NCBI GenBank assembly: GCA_002162075.1 | Contig: CP021423.1 | Coordinates: 2,232,001 to 2,296,000 of the forward strand | Direction of reading: 5' to 3' | Length of the DNA: 64,000 bases | DNA from: Armatimonadetes bacterium Uphvl-Ar1 | GTDB lineage: Bacteria; Armatimonadota; Fimbriimonadia; Fimbriimonadales; Fimbriimonadaceae | Part shown: positions 52,713-62,882 of the stretch, in pieces | Layout of the letters: each line of letters starts with the position of its first letter | How positions within the stretch are numbered: position 1 is the stretch's first letter | The notes under the pieces: model-generated | Told to the model about the DNA's origin: nothing | The model's input: only the letters and a program-made list of their open reading frames with translations | The model's database searches: none | Position numbers and translations under genes: made by a program

Positions 52713-55700
52713 TTACTGTCTCTCCGCAAATACTGGTCGGGAAATACCGCGAATGCCTTGCACCGGCGGTAATTCAAACAAAATGCTCAATGCGTTGAAC
52801 CCAAGATTCGCACGAGTCACGCTGTAGCTCGGCTGTCGAGGATCCGCAACGGCTCCAATCGATCCATCAATCACCACGACTTCGCCAGCAAACGGCTCGT
52901 TGTTCTTCTTTGTGCCCGCATAGCCATTGACAACCAAGACGTCACCAGATTCCAAGCGACGGGCGTGCATCGGTCGGAATCCTTCAGGATTCTGTCCAAG
53001 CTGACCAATCACAAATGGCCCCGCTGACCCAATCGGTCGGCGCATGAATTCATAAACCTCAACTGGCAACATCCATCGCACCTCCCAGCGGTTCAAGATC
53101 GTATTCTCTACGACTTCATACACACCCCGGTCAGTCGAAAGCATCGCCGTCAATACCGGTCCCGCGCCCAAATCGATGTAGCGCACACTCACCGAAGTCA
53201 ATCCGCTGACATTCAACGTCCGCTCTGCCCTAGCTTGCGACAAGAACGAATAACTCCCGGCCGATACCGACATCAGTACATTCGCAGGCAAAGCCGGAAC
53301 CGTGAATTCATTGATGACCTTCGTCTGGGGACCATCATAAATCACGACCCCACCAAAACCGCTCGGATTATCTGTACGGGCTCCCGGATTCGTATCTAAA
53401 CCAAACGTCTTCGCCGATGGCTGAACATTGTTAAAGCCCATCGCATAGGCCGTTCGTGGTGTTCCGCCCACATCAACCGTCGCCCGGCTGATCGTGTTAT
53501 ATGCGTAACGCTTACCACTAAACTCTTCCGGCGAATGCCACCACACAATGCTTTGCGCCGGAGTCAAGCCTGCTTCGCTATCCAATCCGCCTTGGTATTG
53601 AACAACTCCCGTCACTCGGCCCTGTGCATCGAGCGTATAGCGGTCAATGACCTGCACAACTCGGTTGTTCCCCGCATCAGCAATCAACCAGTTATCCCAA
53701 CGCTCGTCCGTAATCGTTCTGTAGCCGCTTTCAGTCGGGAAGAATGTATTCACATCCGCCGCTGAAACAAATGTCGTCCAGAACTGAACATCTTGTGGAT
53801 TGCGCAGTTGGTTCGAAGAATTCTGCGGCAAACCGTTGATCGCTCGGTCAGGGTGGAATCGCAATCGCTGAACCGCCCGCAATTCTCGACCGCTAGCATC
53901 AATTCGAGCCACGAGGTTATTGCCCGGATCAGCAAAGACATAGCCGTTGTTTCCGTCCGGATAAACCCGATTCGGCGCACTCATCCGGCGCGGTCGCTCG
54001 GCAACACTCGGTTGATTGGCATTCACTTCACCCGTATTTTCTAACGCCCACAGGGGGTTACCAACCGGGTCAAATCGCCCGATCCGCCCTGCATCAGCAA
54101 TCAAGAAATCACTGCGCTCAAAGACCGTCGTGTTCACATCAGACGTGACCGCAATCGCACCTTCACCCACCGCAAGTCCAAAAATCTGCGGCTCACCGAG
54201 CAAAGCGGCTTGCAAAAGTCGAATTCGGAAATCTTCACCCGAGGTCACTCCCTTCAACTGAGGCCATCGAATCGACTTCGCTGGCGTCACATTGCTAAAG
54301 TCATTCACCGTGACCGGCCCATTGACTCGAACATTGTAAAGCTGACTCACCCAGGGCCGCGCACTGGTACTCACCAAATGAGTGTCGTCTGGGCTAATCC
54401 GACGATCCGCCCCAATAAGCAATCCATCAAAAGTGGGAATCCCGCTAAATCCGTTCAGAATCAGTGACGGCAGCGCACTCGCTCCGGCAATCACCATTCG
54501 CTCCCCGGCAACAACCGGCCCCTGGTCAATGCGGTAGCCATTAGCTACTGTGTAGAAATTGACGTGGCTCCATCGGCCCGACGCCGCACCCGGGAAGAAT
54601 CCACCCGAAGCAAGCGGAGCCTCCGGCTCGTAAATCGTGTCCGTTTGACCATCTCGCGAAACGATAACCGGAAGATTGTTCGAGAGGCACGAATTCAATG
54701 GCCCGCGAGTTGCCGAAGCGAGAGTCCGCAATCTCACCCGTGACCGCGTTGAATTCGGAATCGGTTCAATCGAAAACGCATTCGAACCCAAAGTACTGAA
54801 CAAGCCAGGATTCGCTACATAGCCGCTTCGCGACATATCCGGTTGCTTCAACAGCAGTCCTTGGTTCTGACCACTGCCGACTTCCGCAATAAATTCTGGA
54901 TCATCTGGCGATGCTTCCAGGCTCACGACCACTCCCGTTGGCACTCCGAATCCACCAAAGGACTTTGTTGAATTCACCGCAACGTAGAATGCGTCACCCG
55001 CTGTCGCAAGGCCTTGCGGATTAAAGTTGATCATCTCTCGATTCAAAAATGGAATCAATCGAACCAGGTCATCTTCATCGGCAAATGCCGCAGGATAACC
55101 CGCCGAGGAGCCCAAAGCTCCAAGATTGTTAATCCGAGAATGGAATTCAAATCGAGACTTAACCAGGAACTCTCCTCGCCCAAATTCAAGGAAGTTGTAG
55201 AACGACCCACCGATTGCCGAACCAACAATGAGCCCGACATTCCCACTCGCTGCCACCGCTGGCGCTGACCGCAAGTCAAGCTGAGGCACCGAAGAGTCCT
55301 GAACAAAAATGTTCCCTCTCACTTGTGCCGCCATAGGATTAACGCCATTGGTCCAATCAATCATGTAATCAATTCGATAATTAATGTCGTTTTCCCAGTC
55401 AATTCCCGATGCCGAACCCGCCGCCGAGAGCTGCAATTGGATCACACCATTCGTCGGCTGAAGGACGACGCCCGTGAAATTCGTATTGACAAAACCTTGG
55501 TCAAACGGAACGCCCGATGCATTCAAAAACTGAACTTTTAGCCCCCGAGGTGAGCGATCTCCCGTCACCGTGGAAAGCCGCAAGGCGTTTTGAGCAGCAC
55601 GAGTGGTCAAATTGATCGCCGCCCCCGCAAGGTTCACATTGGAAGGAACTTCTCCACGGGCTCCCAAATATACACTTGTCAATCCAGCCGGAGTGTTTGT

Positions 55701-57371
55701 CGAAGACTGCCGATCAGTGCCAATGTAGGCAACCAAGTCAAGGCCACCCGACGAGTCTTGAATCGGGATATAAGCCACTGATGGGCTCGCACCGGGCAAA
55801 CGATAAGTTCCTGCGCCCGCACCGCTCCAGAAGTAATTCCCGAGCGTATTTCCATCGTCATCAATATTGCGAGACTCATCACCTGCGCCTTCCGCCGCCA
55901 TCTTCGGATTCACCATCCACAGGCGACCTTCATTGAGCGTCCCCGCATCGGCAACGTACAGCACGCCTTCGTGATAAGTCGGCGCAAAGACCTTCGGCTG
56001 AACCCCTGGCCCACCTGCCGGAGGAGTGATGCTCACAAACGGCGTTACTCCCGTACCCACAGTCTGGTTCAAATTAAATCCATGCAACCGGCCATCAAGA
56101 GACTGCACCCAAACCTGTTCTGCGATCGGGGAGCCCGGAACCTCAACATAAGTCGGCTCAGAGATCGTCCCCAAAGACGCACTCGACCATACTCGGTCAT
56201 ACGCTGTCCCCACCGGATCAACAAACCCGTCGTCATCGTTCCCATCACGATCCAAATCAGTATCCGTATTCGCATCATAAACGAAAAGCGTCCCCCCCAC
56301 ACTCGTAATCAAGCGACCATTCGCCAAGATCGGTGTCCCTTTGGAACCCGCAAAAGCCGGAGCCTGGAGCCGCCGAATCGCCGGCATCGAAACCGTTACT
56401 GCTGTCGCACTCGATCCACGCGCGCCACTCTGGGCCGAAGCAAACCGTGACCGCGCTTCGAGAGCGTTCAAAACCAGCTTCGCCGAAGCAAAATAAGCCG
56501 CATCCCGACGACCCCTGCTTGAAATCACGTCTGTATTGGGAGCGCCCACCCGATTACCGTTTAAAATCGCGCTCGTTCCCCGTGTTGTCAGCAGGACAAA
56601 ACCATCTCCAATCTGAGAAAAACCAACAACCGTATTACCGTTGGAACCAATCACCGTTTCAAGCTTAAATGAGTCAAGCTCAACGCCTCGCGCAATCGTC
56701 GCCGCTGGTGTCGCACCAAAGTTCACGGGGCTTGCCGTGACATTACTCGCGCCATCGGTCAAAGCATATGCATCTGCGAGCGATATCCGATTCGGCCCGA
56801 GTGTGAGCGGATGAAACTGATTCAAATTCAAAAAGGCATTCCCAAATGTCCGCGTTACAGGAACCGGGAAGTTATTCATCAGATCAACATCTGCCCCACC
56901 ACCAACGAAATCAACCCAAAGCAAACCACCCTTGTCAACGAACCGGCGCAACTTCTCCCGACCTTCCGAGGAAATCGAGATAACTCCGTTCACGCTCAAA
57001 AGTAAAACGTCATAGCGCGCCAAACTGTCGCTTGTCTCACTTCGGAGGTCAACCATCCAATAAGGAGCATAAGTTTTGTTGATCGGATCGCCGGGAGTTC
57101 CCGGATAAATAGTTGCAGCATCTTGGGTAAAAACACCGTTTCCACCACCAGAATCAAACCGCCAATCAGCCGGCTTGACTGCCCGGTCACCGTCCAAAAC
57201 ACTCCAAACGTGTGGAGCATTAGAAGGAATAATCGTCCCCGCCGGATCCCGAAGCACAACCACCCCGGCCTTGATCGACACCGTATCGGTCGAGTAAGTA
57301 ACGGGCTGGGCCTGCGCAGCAATTGCGCAGGCTACTAAAGCACCAATGGGAATTATGCGAGTCAATTTCAC
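52713..57371 (-). CDS. Giant secreted protein with ThuA/GATase-like and beta-propeller repeats, 1552 aa
   Basis: Starts at GTG 57371, overlapping the previous stop (GTGA). Signal peptide MKLTRIIPIGALVACAIAAQ. Residues about 25-310 contain a Rossmann-like region (LARYDVLLLSVNGVISISSE, RFVDKGGLLWVDFVGGGADV) of the kind seen in DUF4350/ThuA-like domains. Then follow propeller repeats (TPILANGRLITSVGGTLFVY, WVQSLDGRLHGFNL) and later NHL-like blades (GYVFADPGNNLVARIDASGR, WLIADAGNNRVVQVIDRY). No catalytic site is apparent. The neighbouring pilin-type genes upstream and the giant propeller gene downstream suggest that the proteins act together on the cell surface or pilus (inference). The stop is 18 bases before the next ATG. 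Confidence 0.72.
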   Translation of the reverse strand: MKLTRIIPIGALVACAIAAQAQPVTYSTDTVSIKAGVVVLRDPAGTIIPSNAPHVWSVLDGDRAVKPADWRFDSGGGNGVFTQDAATIYPGTPGDPINKTYAPYWMVDLRSETSDSLARYDVLLLSVNGVISISSEGREKLRRFVDKGGLLWVDFVGGGADVDLMNNFPVPVTRTFGNAFLNLNQFHPLTLGPNRISLADAYALTDGASNVTASPVNFGATPAATIARGVELDSFKLETVIGSNGNTVVGFSQIGDGFVLLTTRGTSAILNGNRVGAPNTDVISSRGRRDAAYFASAKLVLNALEARSRFASAQSGARGSSATAVTVSMPAIRRLQAPAFAGSKGTPILANGRLITSVGGTLFVYDANTDTDLDRDGNDDDGFVDPVGTAYDRVWSSASLGTISEPTYVEVPGSPIAEQVWVQSLDGRLHGFNLNQTVGTGVTPFVSITPPAGGPGVQPKVFAPTYHEGVLYVADAGTLNEGRLWMVNPKMAAEGAGDESRNIDDDGNTLGNYFWSGAGAGTYRLPGASPSVAYIPIQDSSGGLDLVAYIGTDRQSSTNTPAGLTSVYLGARGEVPSNVNLAGAAINLTTRAAQNALRLSTVTGDRSPRGLKVQFLNASGVPFDQGFVNTNFTGVVLQPTNGVIQLQLSAAGSASGIDWENDINYRIDYMIDWTNGVNPMAAQVRGNIFVQDSSVPQLDLRSAPAVAASGNVGLIVGSAIGGSFYNFLEFGRGEFLVKSRFEFHSRINNLGALGSSAGYPAAFADEDDLVRLIPFLNREMINFNPQGLATAGDAFYVAVNSTKSFGGFGVPTGVVVSLEASPDDPEFIAEVGSGQNQGLLLKQPDMSRSGYVANPGLFSTLGSNAFSIEPIPNSTRSRVRLRTLASATRGPLNSCLSNNLPVIVSRDGQTDTIYEPEAPLASGGFFPGAASGRWSHVNFYTVANGYRIDQGPVVAGERMVIAGASALPSLILNGFSGIPTFDGLLIGADRRISPDDTHLVSTSARPWVSQLYNVRVNGPVTVNDFSNVTPAKSIRWPQLKGVTSGEDFRIRLLQAALLGEPQIFGLAVGEGAIAVTSDVNTTVFERSDFLIADAGRIGRFDPVGNPLWALENTGEVNANQPSVAERPRRMSAPNRVYPDGNNGYVFADPGNNLVARIDASGRELRAVQRLRFHPDRAINGLPQNSSNQLRNPQDVQFWTTFVSAADVNTFFPTESGYRTITDERWDNWLIADAGNNRVVQVIDRYTLDAQGRVTGVVQYQGGLDSEAGLTPAQSIVWWHSPEEFSGKRYAYNTISRATVDVGGTPRTAYAMGFNNVQPSAKTFGLDTNPGARTDNPSGFGGVVIYDGPQTKVINEFTVPALPANVLMSVSAGSYSFLSQARAERTLNVSGLTSVSVRYIDLGAGPVLTAMLSTDRGVYEVVENTILNRWEVRWMLPVEVYEFMRRPIGSAGPFVIGQLGQNPEGFRPMHARRLESGDVLVVNGYAGTKKNNEPFAGEVVVIDGSIGAVADPRQPSYSVTRANLGFNALSILFELPPVQGIRGISRPVFAERQ

Positions 57372-60300
57372 GGGTTTATGTCTCCAAAGTAAGCCAATGT
57401 CGGGCTAACCGGAAGTCGGGGAGCCGGAGGCAAAATTCGCCCAACCGAATCCAGTCGAATTGCCTCCAGCGGAGCTGTTGGCGTGTCATTTTGCGGAACC
57501 GCCGCTGTCGCCAGCACCGGGTCGTAATTCAAAATCATGTTCGGAACGGTCAACTGGCCCGCCAAGACACCACCCGGCACATGAGCCGTCGGCAAGACTC
57601 GGCCTGTACCGCCAATTCGTCGCGGCATCCAGCCCCATTTCTTCAACCATTCAGCTTGCATACTCATCGGCGCCGGCATGTTCTCCGCAATCGATCCAAT
57701 GATCGAAATCCGGACCGCCAAAGGTTCACCGTAGAACGGCATCTCCGGCGATGCACCATACCGCTCATATCGACGTTGTTGAGCCGTATCAAGGTTCACT
57801 CCTCCGCCGTAATCCAGAGCCGCGGTCGCCAAGTCATCCGTATTGTCAGCTGGCGTGTAATTCTGCTCAAAACTCGTCCGCAAGTCATCCGGATTCGTGT
57901 TGAACCACTGGCCAGGAATCACAAAGAACGATCCATTCTGCGCGTACATTACAGCTTCAATCCGCACATCTGCCGGGGTGATCGCCGTTCGCGCCATCAA
58001 GACATTCTTCGAGGGTTGAGCCCCCACCGGATTCAAGAAGAATCGGAAGTCGGTCGGGTGTTGCGTCGCCAGGTCAAATCCGCCAAACGGATTCGCGCCC
58101 GTTGCTTCAAGCTTCCGTGCAAGCGGATTGTAAGCCGCGAATGCCCCCGCAGTTGGATTGAAAATCGGCATCGCCCAGCTTTCAAATTTCGGATAAGCAT
58201 TCACCGTCGGATCGGTCAATCCATATTCAGGAATGTTTGTTGGAACTGGAGCCGGATAGGCCGCCGCCGCTCCATTCGTCAAGACGGAATTCAAGAAGAA
58301 GTTCATATCCGTCGGGAACAAATAGCTCCCCGTCGCCGGAGTCGGATCACGGAATACTTGTGAGCTGATTTCCAGCCCCAAGAATGCCGGCCCATTGTCA
58401 TCGCCACTTACCGAAGCAATCATCCAGCTCGGCAAGACTCCCGTCCCGTCCGCCGCCGCATAACCCGTAGCAAACGGTTGCCACGTGCTCGGATTGTTTC
58501 CAACCGGGTTGAGTACGAATTCGGTACTCATGACAATGTCCGTACTCGGATCAAGCTCAATCGGGTTCGGCGTATTCGGAACCGGATTCGTGGATTTCGG
58601 TCGCGGACTCTCGCCCACTTTCGGACCAAAGAACATCGTCGTGTTTACTGTCACATAATCCTTAGCAAGGAGCGCAAGCATTGACCGACTCGGTCGCGTG
58701 AGCATTGCACCCGCCCAAGGCTCAAAAACACCCTTGGTAATGCTTCCTTCAACGTAAATCGAACCCATGGAAACCAGAGTCAGCTGCTGATCTGTCGGAA
58801 TCACCCCGCGAACGCGGACATCTCCTTCAAACATCAGAACGCCGTTGAAAATCTGACCTTCCGTCGCAAAGTTCCCCGTGAGCGGATCAAACGCCGGATT
58901 CGCAATGTTATTCACGATGAAGTTCACTCCGCCAACGTTGCGCACCCAATACCGAGCGTACGTTGAGCCCGAACTCGCACCGTTCGGATCAACCCAGAAC
59001 GCCTTTTCACTGCGGTTGTCCCGGCGAATCTCAAAGCCATCCGGCAAAAGCTGAACGTGAGGAGCGTTCGGAATGTAGTAAGGCCCCTGCCATCCCTGAC
59101 TCGTTGCATTGTTCGGATTCAACCAGTCATTCGGCATCGACTTTTGCGGGTCAAAACCTTTTCCAGCGTCAGAACCACGACGGTTCCCTCGTTCGTTGCT
59201 ATCAACATAAACGCCTTCTCCGTGCCCAAACTGACCAATCAAATCACCCGCCGCATTCAAACGACCTGTTCGCTGAGTCAATTCCAAATAACGGTTCAAC
59301 CCGTTCTGCGGATTAGTGGCGGTAATCGAAGGAGGATCCTTCCGCTTTGTCGTCCGGATATATCCTTGAGCATCCTGAGCATCTCGACCATCTTGCAAAA
59401 CACCTGAAACGGTCGTGTAATTCGGATTATCGCTGCTCATCTGGTTACCCGTAAGCGTCACTGGCGAAGTCACCGGGTCACCCGCTCCCGTATTCAGCTC
59501 GTCCCAGTTTCCGGTTGCGTTGTTCAACTTAAACAGGCTCAGAATCAATTCCGCCGAGCTATTCGCCGGCTTAATTCCACCAACCGCCGTGACATTCTCG
59601 CCCAGACTACGGTTAATCACCAAGCGATTCACACCGTGGACTTCAAGCGGCGCATTGGAATAAATGCTCGCCCCACCCGGCAACAGATCCCAGCGACCTT
59701 GGTCAACCGGAATAGAACTCGCACCCGAATTGTTTGAACCAAAATTGATCCCCGTCGCAACGTTAACGCCCTCATATCGAGCCCCAACGTTCGTTTGATC
59801 AGTAAACAGACCCGCTCCGCCCGCCGTTGGGAATCCAATTTCTGCCGGACGATTCAATTCGTAGATGTTCGAGATAAACCGACCCGATTCCAAGAACCCA
59901 ACCGATGCAAATGCAATCATTGTCCGGCTATTCGTGATCGTGTTGTTTGCCGCCTTGAGCTGACCAACACCATCTCGAACCGCATTCCCATTCGCAAACC
60001 CCGTAACGCGCAAACTTTCCGTCAACAACTGACTTGGGTCAATTCTCCCCTGGTCGTCAAGCGCCCCGGCTCGGCCCACCGACTCAATGACGATATGGCC
60101 CTTGGCCCGGCCAAGCTCGCGCAAGGCACCCGTTGCCGCGCTGAACTGGTCATACGCCGAAGGTGAGTACCGCACTCGAACCAAAGCTCGACCCCGGTCG
60201 AATCCAACCCGGGAATAAGCTCCCAAGTAGTCTGGGCCGCCCAGGTCAGTAATGAAAAATCCCGGACGATTCACCGGATCAATTTCAACCGGAAAACCGC

Positions 60301-60616
60301 TACCCGGTCGCAAGAAACTCGCATCTGGATCTTTCGTGACCCCGCCAACCGCCGTGAGTGCCGTCGCGTCCGGACGCCAGTCCGCACCCGAGGCCGAATT
60401 CAGCATCTGATTGTGCGCGTACTTAATCCCGGCTGTTGCCAAATCACTTGCAACCGTCCGCCGCGCAGATCGACCGGTTTCCGTAATATTCCGACTGATA
60501 ATCCCGGCAAACGCAATTCCCAAAATCAGGAGAACACCCAGAACCAAGATCGCAATCACTAGCGTCTGACCCGATCGCCGGGACCGCTTCGTTGAACTCA
60601 TTTTCATCTCGTACAT
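57368..60616 (-). CDS. Giant PilX-type minor pilin-like protein, about 1082 aa
   Basis: Start at ATG 60616 (MYEMKMSSTKRSRRSGQTLV) with AGGAG seven bases before. The frame runs on to 60664, and a nearer ATG at 60622 lies too close to the Shine-Dalgarno. The N-terminus is a short basic stretch, then SGQTLVIAILVLGVLLILGI, the PilX-type transmembrane helix, then ITETGRSARRTVASDLATAG. The rest (about 1000 residues) is soluble, beta-rich and repetitive in style, with no cysteine motif noticed. It overlaps the end of the PilW-type gene. Classical PilX has about 200 residues, so this is about five times larger. Probably the minor pilin that caps or primes the fibre (inference). Confidence 0.72.
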   Translation of the reverse strand: MYEMKMSSTKRSRRSGQTLVIAILVLGVLLILGIAFAGIISRNITETGRSARRTVASDLATAGIKYAHNQMLNSASGADWRPDATALTAVGGVTKDPDASFLRPGSGFPVEIDPVNRPGFFITDLGGPDYLGAYSRVGFDRGRALVRVRYSPSAYDQFSAATGALRELGRAKGHIVIESVGRAGALDDQGRIDPSQLLTESLRVTGFANGNAVRDGVGQLKAANNTITNSRTMIAFASVGFLESGRFISNIYELNRPAEIGFPTAGGAGLFTDQTNVGARYEGVNVATGINFGSNNSGASSIPVDQGRWDLLPGGASIYSNAPLEVHGVNRLVINRSLGENVTAVGGIKPANSSAELILSLFKLNNATGNWDELNTGAGDPVTSPVTLTGNQMSSDNPNYTTVSGVLQDGRDAQDAQGYIRTTKRKDPPSITATNPQNGLNRYLELTQRTGRLNAAGDLIGQFGHGEGVYVDSNERGNRRGSDAGKGFDPQKSMPNDWLNPNNATSQGWQGPYYIPNAPHVQLLPDGFEIRRDNRSEKAFWVDPNGASSGSTYARYWVRNVGGVNFIVNNIANPAFDPLTGNFATEGQIFNGVLMFEGDVRVRGVIPTDQQLTLVSMGSIYVEGSITKGVFEPWAGAMLTRPSRSMLALLAKDYVTVNTTMFFGPKVGESPRPKSTNPVPNTPNPIELDPSTDIVMSTEFVLNPVGNNPSTWQPFATGYAAADGTGVLPSWMIASVSGDDNGPAFLGLEISSQVFRDPTPATGSYLFPTDMNFFLNSVLTNGAAAAYPAPVPTNIPEYGLTDPTVNAYPKFESWAMPIFNPTAGAFAAYNPLARKLEATGANPFGGFDLATQHPTDFRFFLNPVGAQPSKNVLMARTAITPADVRIEAVMYAQNGSFFVIPGQWFNTNPDDLRTSFEQNYTPADNTDDLATAALDYGGGVNLDTAQQRRYERYGASPEMPFYGEPLAVRISIIGSIAENMPAPMSMQAEWLKKWGWMPRRIGGTGRVLPTAHVPGGVLAGQLTVPNMILNYDPVLATAAVPQNDTPTAPLEAIRLDSVGRILPPAPRLPVSPTLAYFGDINP

Positions 60617-60629
60617 CGCCATTCTCCTA

Positions 60630-62882
60630 TCACCGCAGCTTGTTTCGCACCGCCGCGGAACCACGCACCGTCACCATCTGAGGATTCGGAATCGATGTCT
60701 GCGGATAATTGCGGATCGTCAACACGACCTCCATCAACTCCGAAGACCCATAGTCAACCGACACAACATCGTTCGGCTCAGTAAATTGGAAGCGATACGA
60801 GACATAAATGTTCCCGTTCGGCTTCGGTGTCGCCAAAGGAAGGATCGCATCGTCACCAGGAATCGGCTCACCGTATCGAGAATTCAACTCCATGTATCCC
60901 GCACGGTATCGAGCCTGCAATACTCCCGACAAGAAATCTGTACCGTCATAGAACGACTTGTCAAAATTCACACCGGCAAATCCAAAATCCGCCGCCCAGT
61001 TCGGCTCTTTCCGATCCGTATAGTTGATCTTGTACTGGTTCGGCCCAACCGGAACCGAATCAATATTCGGCACTCGGCTATAGCGAACAATCTGTCCGTA
61101 GTTCGGCCCCGGATTTTGATCCGGCCCATAAACCACCTCGCTCCCCGGCACAATGTTGATTCGAGGGAACAGCCCCGGTGTCAACGGACTCGGTTCTGCG
61201 CTTGGACCAGCCATCGGCAAGGTTCGAAGGTCAATAAACCGCTTCACACCATTCGCCAGATCATCACGAGCTGGTGCCAGAGCCGGATTCGGCCACAGCG
61301 AATCCCATTGATGCCACAACCGGGCGTATTGCTCGTTTACGCCTGCAAAAGTGTGCCAAGCCGGACCAGCCGTATAAGCCGGATTCGCTGGTGTGACCGT
61401 TACGCCTACTTCCACTCCCGGATCAGTTGTCTGATTACTCGGAACCCGTGCGTCAAATGCAACTCCTGCATCGACTCCATAATCCCGAATGTCAAATCCT
61501 GCATCAATCGTTCCTACCGTGGGGTTCGGAACTAGCGCAATAAATTCTTGCCGCGCCGCTGGGCTCGCTGCCAGAACTGCAAGGTTCAACGACCGAGTGA
61601 ACGGATAATCTGCCCCTTGACCTTTCAAACTGCGATACCGATCCACGTTGAAGTACTCACCCGCGCCGCCAAAGATCGCATTCTCACCTGCCGCATTGGG
61701 TTGCATGATGAGCGTATTCGCCGCCGGAAGAGCTGGACCTCGAACGGCACCCGCGCTCTGATTCAGCGGCCCGAACACCGCCGGATAGGTACTCGGCCAA
61801 ATCCGCATCTGCGCATCCGACCATGCACCGAGCTGAGTCTTATACGTTGCCGGACCCATCTTTTCCGAATTGTCCGTCTCTTCGTTCGGTCGAACCGCAA
61901 GCTGCGCTTCCGCCGCTTCCGTATTCATCCGCGTCGGCTGGAACCGAATGAGCGGCACAACAATCGGGTTCACCCCATCAAACTGAACTGTGTTGTTCGC
62001 CTTATTAAATACCGGCATGATCATGTCGTACCGGCTGACCTCGGTGACAATCGTCGCCTTGTTCATCCAGTTCCGAACCATCTCGTCCCGATCCGCCGGA
62101 TCGTAAGCCTGACCCGTTACATACGGCAAAGCTGGCCCGCCACCAAGGAGGTTGCGCGCCAAAGGATCCGTAAAGACTGGATCATCAAAAAGCGGCCCAC
62201 TCGTATTGGGATCAGCATCCCGGTCAAGATCAATGAAAAAGCTGGAATTCACAACCCGCGTCGGGACGCCCGCAATCGTCTGATAAACGTACGGCTCAAC
62301 TTCCGCACGCATCAGTACATAAAGATTGTCCTGTTGTGAGTTTGCCGGAAGCCAGCGACCCCCGCCCGGTCGGTTGTATTGGACCCAAGGGTTGTTATAA
62401 GGTGCAAAAGGATCGCGCCGCGCGATGAAGTACCGCACAATCGTCGTCCCCGGAACACCCGGAATCTGCATCTGACCTTTACTGGTCTCCAAGGTCGGGT
62501 CAACTTTCCCCGTATCTGGATCAATAAATCCTGTTCCAACCCGGCTCGCTGGGTCACCCTGCGCTGGAGCTTGAATGTCGAGTTTCACATAGCTCATCGG
62601 CAAAGCAACTTGTGCCCCCGTCGAATCCGGCAAAGTCACATAAAGCACACCTTTTTGGCCCGCATTGTCTCGAACGCCTGCACTGTTAGAAACCTCCCGC
62701 TCAATCTGCGAAACCACTCGCCGCGCCACGTCTTGCGCATTCGCAAATCCCTGGGCCGCTCGCGTGATGTTGAAACTCTGAACGACCGGGATGATGATCA
62801 GCCCCAGCAAAATACTGGTGATCGCGATCACCACGATCAACTCAATCAGCGTAAACGCTCGTTTCATCACTCGCTTGGCCAT
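60630..62882 (-). CDS. Giant PilW/PilV-type prepilin, 750 aa
   Basis: N-terminus MAKRVMKRAFTLIELIVVIA followed by ITSILLGLIIIPVVQSFNI. This is a classical prepilin leader with F at +1, E at +5 (FTLIE) and a long hydrophobic helix, cut by the prepilin peptidase after the Ala. Then AQDVARRVVSQIEREVSNSA resembles the PilW helix. The soluble part (about 60-750) is Pro/Asn/Asp-rich beta sequence and about three times longer than normal PilW. Start at ATG 62882, overlapping the upstream stop (TAATG). Translationally coupled with both neighbours. Confidence 0.85.
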   Translation of the reverse strand: MAKRVMKRAFTLIELIVVIAITSILLGLIIIPVVQSFNITRAAQGFANAQDVARRVVSQIEREVSNSAGVRDNAGQKGVLYVTLPDSTGAQVALPMSYVKLDIQAPAQGDPASRVGTGFIDPDTGKVDPTLETSKGQMQIPGVPGTTIVRYFIARRDPFAPYNNPWVQYNRPGGGRWLPANSQQDNLYVLMRAEVEPYVYQTIAGVPTRVVNSSFFIDLDRDADPNTSGPLFDDPVFTDPLARNLLGGGPALPYVTGQAYDPADRDEMVRNWMNKATIVTEVSRYDMIMPVFNKANNTVQFDGVNPIVVPLIRFQPTRMNTEAAEAQLAVRPNEETDNSEKMGPATYKTQLGAWSDAQMRIWPSTYPAVFGPLNQSAGAVRGPALPAANTLIMQPNAAGENAIFGGAGEYFNVDRYRSLKGQGADYPFTRSLNLAVLAASPAARQEFIALVPNPTVGTIDAGFDIRDYGVDAGVAFDARVPSNQTTDPGVEVGVTVTPANPAYTAGPAWHTFAGVNEQYARLWHQWDSLWPNPALAPARDDLANGVKRFIDLRTLPMAGPSAEPSPLTPGLFPRINIVPGSEVVYGPDQNPGPNYGQIVRYSRVPNIDSVPVGPNQYKINYTDRKEPNWAADFGFAGVNFDKSFYDGTDFLSGVLQARYRAGYMELNSRYGEPIPGDDAILPLATPKPNGNIYVSYRFQFTEPNDVVSVDYGSSELMEVVLTIRNYPQTSIPNPQMVTVRGSAAVRNKLR

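Noticed and set aside
57323-58363. 346-codon plus-strand open frame
   Set aside because: Arg/His/Ser-rich mirror of the giant PilX-type gene; both neighbours are clear coding on the other strand.
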